A stretch of 64,000 nt of DNA from NCBI GenBank assembly GCA_905215775.1, contig CAJMRM010000004.1, positions 21,178 to 85,177 of the forward strand, given 5' to 3'. This document shows, one piece after another, positions 58,876 through 64,000 of the stretch. Each line of letters opens with the position of its first letter. Position 1 is the first letter of the stretch. The position numbers and the translations under genes are program-made. Below the pieces are notes generated by a model. That model ran no database searches, had not been told where the DNA came from, and worked only from the letters and a program-made list of their open reading frames with translations. The stretch comes from an uncultured bacterium. GTDB taxonomy: Bacteria > Bacillota > Clostridia > Lachnospirales > Lachnospiraceae.

Positions 58876-58917
58876 GGAGAGGACCGCAGGCGCTGGTTTG
58901 CGGCACTCTCCTTTCTT
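58876..58917 (+). terminator. Terminator of the transaldolase-like gene
   Basis: GGAGAG (58876-58881) pairs with CTCTCC (58906-58911), inner CCGCA/TGCGG, then TTTCTTTT. Confidence 0.75.
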
Positions 58918-58958
58918 TTGCGCTTTTTTGCCGGAGGAGAGACAGAGGGAGGATGTAT

Positions 58959-59837
58959 ATGGAGAAAAAGGATCAGAAAAGCAGGATCTTGAAGCTGCTG
59001 GCACAGGTATTTATCATTATGGCGGGACTTTCCGTCTACGCCGCAGGCGTGGCGCTGTTTGTGCTGCCCATGGACATGATCGCCGCGGGGACCACGGGAC
59101 TCGGTCTGGTGGCCCAGCATTACTGGGGGATCCCCCTTTCGGTTTTTGTGGCCGCTTTTAATATTCTGATGTTTGTGGTCGGCCTGGTGGAGTTAGGAAA
59201 GGAATTCGCCCTCTCCACGCTGGTGGCTACGCTTTATTATCCGTTTGCCCTGGAGCAGGCCAGCCGGCTGGTGGGGGATATGGTCTTTACAGACGACCCC
59301 ATGCTGTGCGCGATCTTTTCCGGCATCATGATCGGATTTGCTCTGGGCATCGTGATCCGGGCGGGGGCCTCCACAGGAGGGATGGACATTCCGCCGCTGG
59401 TACTGAAAAAAAGATTCGGGATCCCGGTGTCCGCCACCATGTATGTGATGGACTTTATGGTGCTCATAGCCCAGATGACCTTCGGGGATCGGGAGAGGAT
59501 CCTTTATGGACTGGTCATGGTCATGACGTACACGATCATTCTGGATAAGGTTCTGGTCATCGGCGTCCACCAGACCCAGGCAAAGATCATCAGCGAGCGC
59601 TACGAGGAGATCAGCGCGGCGATCCAGGAAAAAATGGATCGCGGAACTACGCTTCTTTATATGGAAGGAGGCCATTCCGGAAAGCAGTCCAGGGCCATCC
59701 TGGTGGTGGTGTCCGGAAGGGAGCTCCAGAAGCTGAACCGGATCGTCATGGACATTGACGACAAGGCGTTTATGATCGTAAGCCAGGTAGGGGAGGTCCG
59801 CGGCAGGGGCTTTACCCTGACGAAAAAATACGAGTAA
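58959..59837 (+). CDS. YitT family membrane protein (DUF161 + DUF2179)
   Basis: A 292-residue membrane protein with about five N-terminal hydrophobic segments (DUF161 halves; GIPLSVFVAAFNILMF and GFALGIVIRAGASTGG). A soluble C-terminal DUF2179 domain follows (about 210-292; GTTLLYMEGGHSGK, DKAFMIVSQVGEVRGRGFT). The function of the family is unknown. ATG 58959 is used because AGGGAGG lies 6 nt before it; ATG 58953 abuts the site. Confidence 0.87.
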   Translation: MEKKDQKSRILKLLAQVFIIMAGLSVYAAGVALFVLPMDMIAAGTTGLGLVAQHYWGIPLSVFVAAFNILMFVVGLVELGKEFALSTLVATLYYPFALEQASRLVGDMVFTDDPMLCAIFSGIMIGFALGIVIRAGASTGGMDIPPLVLKKRFGIPVSATMYVMDFMVLIAQMTFGDRERILYGLVMVMTYTIILDKVLVIGVHQTQAKIISERYEEISAAIQEKMDRGTTLLYMEGGHSGKQSRAILVVVSGRELQKLNRIVMDIDDKAFMIVSQVGEVRGRGFTLTKKYE

Positions 59838-59891
59838 GGAGTGGCCCGTGGTCCGGACGATGCGGGGCCGCTTAAGATGATTAACTAAAAA

Positions 59892-59935
59892 GGGGAGACG
59901 GCAAAAGAAAAAAACTTGTTGCCGCCTCTTTTTTT
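59892..59935 (+). terminator. Terminator of the YitT gene
   Basis: GGGAGACGGCAA (from 59893) pairs with TTGCCGCCTC (59919-59928) with one mismatch, followed by a run of seven T. Confidence 0.8.
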
Positions 59936-59971
59936 ATGTTGCATTGTTTTCCCGGAAATGGCAAAAATACC

Positions 59972-60000
59972 TTGAATTTTACGGAGAATGCGGTTATTAT
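59972..60000 (+). promoter_or_regulatory. Promoter of the decarboxylase operon
   Basis: TTGAAT (59972-59977), 17 bp, TATTAT (59995-60000), about 55 bp before the first gene. Confidence 0.55.
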
Positions 60001-60054
60001 TACACTAGGCAGAAATTCGATTTTCGTCAAATTTTTATAATGGAGGACAGCAAA

Positions 60055-61494
60055 ATGACTAAATCAGCACAAACGTCAGCAATGAGAAGAATCAATGAAT
60101 TGCTTGATGACAACAGCTTTGTTGAAGTCGGCGCCTATATGACTGCCAGAAGCACTGACTTTAACATGCAGGCTCAGGAAACTCCGGCCGACGGCGTAGT
60201 TACCGGCTACGGTACTGTCGAGGGAGCTCTTGTGTATGTGTACAGCCAGGATGCGGCCGTGATGGGCGGATCTGTTGGCGAGATGCATGCAAAGAAGATC
60301 GAGAATCTTTACGGGATGGCCATGAAGATGGGCGCTCCGGTGGTGGGCCTGATCGATTGTGCAGGCTTAAGACTTCAGGAAGGTCTGGACGCATTAAACG
60401 GATTTGGAAGACTGTACGGATGCCAGACTCTGGCTTCCGGCGTGATCCCGCAGATCCAGGCAGTGTTCGGAAACTGCGGCGGCGGCATGGCAGTGGCCTC
60501 CGCAATGGCTGATTTCACCTTCATGGAAGAAAAGGCAAAATTATTTGTCAACGCTCCCAATGCGATTGCTGAGAATGATACAGATACATCCAGTGCTAAA
60601 TTCCAGAGCGAGGAGGCCGGAAATGTGTGCATGACAGGAACCGAGGAGGATATCCTGGCACAGATCCACACACTGATCTCCGTACTTCCGGCCAACAACG
60701 AGGATGACATGTCCTATGATGAGTGCGCCGACGACCTGAACCGGATGTGTGAGGGCCTGGAAAACTGTGCAGGCGATACAGCCCTTGCCCTGGCTATGAT
60801 CTCTGACGACAGCTTCTATATGGAGCTGAAGAAGGAGTATGCCCCCAGCATGGTGACTGCATTTATCCGCTTAAACGGCACGACCGTAGGCTGCGTGGCA
60901 AACCGCACAGAGAGCTATGAGGATGGAGAAAAGACGGCAGAGTATGAGACCGGCCTGACAGCCAGAGGCTGTGAAAAGGCTGCGGATTTCGTGAACTTCT
61001 GCGACGCCTTCAATATCCCGGTACTTACGCTGGTAAACGTAAACGGATATAACTGCTGCAAGTGCACCGAAAAGAAGATCGCCAAGGCGGCTGCCCGTCT
61101 GGCCCACGCGTTTGCAAACGCAGACGTGCCCAAGGTGACTGTGATCGCCGGACAGGCCTTCGGTACCGCCGGACTCGTTATGAACAGCAAGTCCATTGGT
61201 TCCGATATCGTTTACGCATGGAAGAATGCTTCCATTGGCATGATGGAAGCCGTTCCGGCTGTGAAGATCATGTACGCAAAGGAGATCTCTGAATCGGACA
61301 GCGCAGCGGCCCTGATCAGCGAAAAGGCTGCCCAGTACAGCGAGCTGCAGGCCAGCGCCATGGCAGCAGCCAGAAGAGGCTATGTGGATGACATCATCGA
61401 TGCGGCTGATACAAGAAAACGCGTGATCGCAGCAATGGAAATGCTGTTCACAAAGAGAGAGGATCGTCCGGCCAAAAAGCACGGTACGGTCTAA
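60055..61494 (+). CDS. Acyl-CoA carboxyltransferase subunit of a sodium-pump decarboxylase (MmdA/PccB-like)
   Basis: A 479-residue crotonase-fold carboxyltransferase that moves CO2 from an acyl-CoA to biotin on the carrier. The N half has DGVVTGYGTVEG, GGSVGEMHAKKIE and LIDCAGLRLQEGLD; the C half has GLTARGCEKAADFVNFCD and AGQAFGTAGLVMN. Where methylmalonyl- and propionyl-CoA enzymes read SGGARIQEG, this one reads CAGLRLQEG, so the substrate may not be methylmalonyl-CoA. The start at 60055 follows GGAGG; ATG 60040 is inside the site. The OadG, biotin and beta subunits follow in order. Confidence 0.85.
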   Translation: MTKSAQTSAMRRINELLDDNSFVEVGAYMTARSTDFNMQAQETPADGVVTGYGTVEGALVYVYSQDAAVMGGSVGEMHAKKIENLYGMAMKMGAPVVGLIDCAGLRLQEGLDALNGFGRLYGCQTLASGVIPQIQAVFGNCGGGMAVASAMADFTFMEEKAKLFVNAPNAIAENDTDTSSAKFQSEEAGNVCMTGTEEDILAQIHTLISVLPANNEDDMSYDECADDLNRMCEGLENCAGDTALALAMISDDSFYMELKKEYAPSMVTAFIRLNGTTVGCVANRTESYEDGEKTAEYETGLTARGCEKAADFVNFCDAFNIPVLTLVNVNGYNCCKCTEKKIAKAAARLAHAFANADVPKVTVIAGQAFGTAGLVMNSKSIGSDIVYAWKNASIGMMEAVPAVKIMYAKEISESDSAAALISEKAAQYSELQASAMAAARRGYVDDIIDAADTRKRVIAAMEMLFTKREDRPAKKHGTV

Positions 61495-61511
61495 GGCGAG
61501 GTGGCAGATAT

Positions 61512-62303
61512 ATGAAACAGAATATTAAAAGAATCTGGCTTGCCCTCTGTATGGCAGTTTGCCTGTTCGCCCTTTCTGCCTGCTCCACCGCAGAAACGGA
61601 TACGGCAGAGGAAATGGATCCGTCTCTGGTGATGACGCTCCAGCAGGGCACCCAGCAGTATCTGGATCTGTTTGCCGCAATGGGAGACGAGGATCTGGAG
61701 AAGGCTCTGGCTGCCAGTGAGAAGAACAAGGATACAGTAATGCAGAGCGCCTTAAATTCCTGGAAGTCCGTAAAGGGCGACCTGGGAGCGCTGGTTTCCA
61801 GCGAGACAGCAGAGGTAGGCATTGTGGACGACGGCTATGTGGCCAGGATCCCGGCAGTGTTTGAAAAGAGAAACGCAGAATTCACCGTGATCGTGGACGA
61901 GGATCTTGCAAATATCACCTCTATTACGATCTCTCCGGAATATACCACCGGTGAAAAGCTTTCCAAGGCTGGCATGAATACCCTTATGGGCATGGGCATC
62001 GTATTCCTGGTACTGATCTTCATCAGCTGGCTCATCAGCATGTTCAAGTACATCAATGTATTTGAGGAAAAGATGAAGAAGAAAAAGGAAGCGCCTGCAG
62101 CGGCTCCCGCTCCAGCGGCAGCTCCGGCCCCTGCAGCAGCCCCGGCTCCTGCGCCTGCAGCGGCCCCGGCTGAGGAGGTCTGCGACGATACAGAACTGGT
62201 ATCTGTGATCGCAGCGGCCATTGCGGCTTCCGAGGGAAGAGAGTCCGCAGACGGCCTTATCGTTCGTTCCATCAAGCGTGTTCCCAACAGGAACTGGAAA
62301 TAA
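61512..62303 (+). CDS. OadG-like decarboxylase gamma subunit with lipoprotein N-terminal domain
   Basis: A 263-residue membrane subunit. It has a signal peptide with lipobox LSAC (Cys about residue 23), an extracytoplasmic domain (about 30-150) resembling DUF3887 proteins, and one membrane helix (about 160-180). A cytoplasmic Ala-Pro repeat linker (about 195-220) is followed by a tail ending VRSIKRVPNRNW, typical of OadG-family proteins from gut Clostridia. Classical OadG is only about 80 residues with no lipobox, so the outer domain is an addition. It sits 17 bp after the carboxyltransferase gene. Confidence 0.82.
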   Translation: MKQNIKRIWLALCMAVCLFALSACSTAETDTAEEMDPSLVMTLQQGTQQYLDLFAAMGDEDLEKALAASEKNKDTVMQSALNSWKSVKGDLGALVSSETAEVGIVDDGYVARIPAVFEKRNAEFTVIVDEDLANITSITISPEYTTGEKLSKAGMNTLMGMGIVFLVLIFISWLISMFKYINVFEEKMKKKKEAPAAAPAPAAAPAPAAAPAPAPAAAPAEEVCDDTELVSVIAAAIAASEGRESADGLIVRSIKRVPNRNWK

Positions 62304-62326
62304 CCCATCATCAGGAGGAAATGAAA

Positions 62327-62695
62327 ATGAAAAATTATACCATCACAGTTAATGGCAATGTATACGAAGTAACCGTAGAAGAAGGCTTCACCGGAAAGGC
62401 AGCAGCTCCCAAGGCAGCGGCTCCCGTACAGGCTCCCAAGGCAGCTCCGGCTCCGGCAGCAGCTCCCGTAGGTGCAGCAGGCAGCGTTGCAGTGACCGCT
62501 CCCATGCCGGGCAAGATCCTTGGCGTGAAGGCTTCCGCAGGCCAGGCAGTGAAAAAAGGCCAGGTGATCGTGATCCTTGAGGCTATGAAGATGGAAAACG
62601 AGATCGTGGCACCCCAGGACGGTACCGTAGCTACCATCAACGTGGCTGTTGGTGATTCTGTTGAGCCGGGTGCAACACTGGCTACATTAAACTAA
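62327..62695 (+). CDS. Biotin carrier subunit of the decarboxylase
   Basis: A 122-residue biotin carboxyl carrier protein: a short N-terminal domain (1-25), an Ala-Pro linker (about 26-52), and a biotinyl/lipoyl domain with the biotinylation motif EAMKMEN (Lys88). The carrier moves CO2 from the carboxyltransferase to the membrane beta subunit. The start at 62327 has AGGAGG at 8 nt; ATG 62321 is only 2 nt from it. The BirA encoded at 12.8 kb is its expected modifying enzyme. Confidence 0.93.
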   Translation: MKNYTITVNGNVYEVTVEEGFTGKAAAPKAAAPVQAPKAAPAPAAAPVGAAGSVAVTAPMPGKILGVKASAGQAVKKGQVIVILEAMKMENEIVAPQDGTVATINVAVGDSVEPGATLATLN

Positions 62696-62733
62696 TTGTC
62701 TGCTGACTGCAGATTCCATATGGAGGGATTAAA

Positions 62734-63885
62734 ATGGAATATATTCAAAGTACACTTTTGAATCTTGTCCAGCAGACAGCATTCTTAAATCTGACATTTG
62801 GCAACATGATCATGATCTTTGTGGCATTTATTTTCCTGTATCTTGCCATTAAAAAAGGTTTTGAGCCGCTGCTTCTTGTTCCGATTTCCTTTGGTATGCT
62901 GCTCGTAAATATCTATCCGGATATCATGCTGAGCATCGAAGATTCATCCAACGGCGTCGGAGGACTTCTCCACTACTTCTACTTACTGGACGAGTGGAGC
63001 ATCCTTCCGTCCCTGATCTTCATGGGCGTAGGCGCCATGACTGACTTCGGACCGCTGATCGCGAACCCCAAGAGCTTCCTCCTGGGCGCTGCGGCACAGT
63101 TCGGTATCTATGCCGCCTACTTTATGGCGATCTTCATGGGCTTCAATGACAAGGCAGCCGCGGCCATCTCCATTATCGGCGGTGCTGACGGCCCCACCTC
63201 CATCTTTCTGGCAGGAAAGCTGGGACAGACAGAGTTCATGGGTCCCATTGCCGTTGCCGCTTACTCCTATATGGCTCTGGTGCCCATCATCCAGCCGCCG
63301 ATCATGAAGCTTCTGACCACAGAAGAGGAGAGAAAGATCAAGATGGAACAGCTTCGTCCTGTATCCAAGCTGGAGAAGATCCTGTTCCCCATCATCGTTA
63401 CCGTTGTCGTATGTCTGATCTTACCGACGACCGCACCGTTGGTTGGTATGTTAATGGTCGGCAACCTGTTCCGTGAATCCGGCGTTGTAAAGCAGCTTCA
63501 GGAGACTGCCTCCAATGCCCTCATGTATATCGTAGTTATCGTTCTGGGCCTTTCCGTAGGAGCGACCACCAGTGCCGAGGCATTCTTAAAGGTGACAACC
63601 ATTAAGATCGTGGTTCTCGGACTGATCGCCTTTGCCTTTGGTACGGCAGCAGGCGTGATCTTTGGTAAGATCATGTGCAAGGTGACCGGAGGAAAGGTAA
63701 ACCCGCTGATCGGTTCTGCCGGTGTATCCGCAGTTCCCATGGCGGCCCGTGTATCCCAGAAGGTTGGTTCTGAGGCAGATCCCACCAACTTCCTTCTGAT
63801 GCATGCCATGGGCCCCAACGTGGCAGGCGTGATCGGTACCGCCGTTGCCGCCGGCACATTCATGGCAATTTTCGGAATACAGTAA
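62734..63885 (+). CDS. Sodium-translocating decarboxylase beta subunit
   Basis: A 383-residue membrane protein with about nine to eleven segments, of the OadB/MmdB/GcdB family. It decarboxylates carboxybiotin and pumps Na+ out. The family signatures IIGGADGPTSIFLAG (with the Na+-site Asp), GLSVGATTSAE and GSAGVSAVPMAARVSQ are intact. It ends 3 bp before the hairpin repeat at the window edge. No alpha (pyruvate-type) subunit precedes it, consistent with an acyl-CoA decarboxylase. Confidence 0.95.
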   Translation: MEYIQSTLLNLVQQTAFLNLTFGNMIMIFVAFIFLYLAIKKGFEPLLLVPISFGMLLVNIYPDIMLSIEDSSNGVGGLLHYFYLLDEWSILPSLIFMGVGAMTDFGPLIANPKSFLLGAAAQFGIYAAYFMAIFMGFNDKAAAAISIIGGADGPTSIFLAGKLGQTEFMGPIAVAAYSYMALVPIIQPPIMKLLTTEEERKIKMEQLRPVSKLEKILFPIIVTVVVCLILPTTAPLVGMLMVGNLFRESGVVKQLQETASNALMYIVVIVLGLSVGATTSAEAFLKVTTIKIVVLGLIAFAFGTAAGVIFGKIMCKVTGGKVNPLIGSAGVSAVPMAARVSQKVGSEADPTNFLLMHAMGPNVAGVIGTAVAAGTFMAIFGIQ

Positions 63886-63887
63886 AG

Positions 63888-64000
63888 GGCGGCGCAAGCC
63901 GCCCGCTACGCAAACGTAGCGAAGCGGAGTTCGCGTTTCCCGTATGGCGGCGCAAGCCGCCCGCTACGCAAACGTAGCGAAGCGGAGTTCGCGTTTCCCG
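63888..64000. repeat. Tandem 55-bp hairpin-rich repeat (two units seen, cut by window end)
   Basis: Units 63888-63942 and 63946-64000 are identical over 55 bp and separated by TAT (period 58). Each unit can form GGCGGC-GCAA-GCCGCC, then CGCTACG-CAAA-CGTAGCG, then a weaker CGAA/TTCG stem. It begins right after the beta-subunit stop. More copies may follow outside the window. Confidence 0.85.

Noticed and set aside
62098..62175. Short tandem repeat in the OadG-like gene
   Set aside because: It encodes the Ala-Pro linker that is usual in gamma and biotin subunits of these pumps; it is explained by protein function.

Overview
The window looks like chromosome from a spore-forming anaerobe of the Clostridia, most probably a Lachnospiraceae member. 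The reasons are a GC-rich coding style with strong AGGAGG ribosome-binding sites, sporulation and germination genes (a GerA/SpoVAF-type protein, a SleB-domain cell-wall hydrolase, a SpoIID/LytB-domain protein), Rex, an ATP-type PEP carboxykinase, a biotin-dependent sodium-pump decarboxylase, and a 6S RNA of clostridial type. The genus cannot be fixed from the sequence. Almost all of it is ordinary, densely packed core chromosome. No tRNA, rRNA, prophage, intact IS element or CRISPR array was seen.

Layout. 0-6 kb: tail of guaB, an ABC-F ATPase with an MFS carrier, a convergent creatininase-family amidase, two large adjacent palindromes, and a germination gene. 6-17 kb: tcdA; then a long rightward run: NAD synthetase, a SpoU-family rRNA methyltransferase, an NfeD/SPFH/patatin membrane module, birA, mutY, a lipid kinase and rpoD. 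17-21 kb: queH, an HPr, an Mrp-type ATPase and a second ABC-F gene. 21-23.8 kb: an A+T-richer block with an unknown zinc-ribbon membrane protein and a two-gene ABC exporter, ending against a truncated ATPase gene. 23.8-29.6 kb: rex-acpS-nnr-alr-mazF and a CBS-domain membrane protein. 29.6-41 kb: an S9 peptidase, yebC, a ybaK-type deacylase, the SleB-domain protein, pckA, a HAD phosphatase, 6S RNA, an AI-2E/PerM-family membrane protein and a SpoIID-domain protein.

41-56 kb is the most coherent accessory region: a nucleoside/ribose locus. It has a KDG-type kinase, a LacI regulator fused to a ribokinase-like domain, a divergent ribokinase, two nucleoside hydrolases, a MATE exporter, a complete BMP-type nucleoside ABC importer (lipoprotein, double ATPase, two permeases), an amidohydrolase/deaminase and another PfkB kinase. 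The likely flow is nucleoside import, hydrolysis to base plus ribose, ribose phosphorylation, and deamination or export of the base.

56-64 kb: a DUF3298 lipoprotein, a transaldolase-like protein, a YitT-family protein, and a sodium-translocating decarboxylase operon (carboxyltransferase, OadG-like lipoprotein, biotin carrier, beta subunit). The birA gene at 12.8 kb would biotinylate the carrier. The window ends inside a 58-bp-period hairpin-rich repeat.

The features most worth follow-up are the twin palindromes at 4.1-4.5 kb, two candidate orphan small RNAs (6.06 and 33.17 kb), the NfeD-SPFH-patatin module, the regulator-kinase fusion with its nucleoside locus, the antitoxin-less MazF, and the tandem hairpin repeat at the end.
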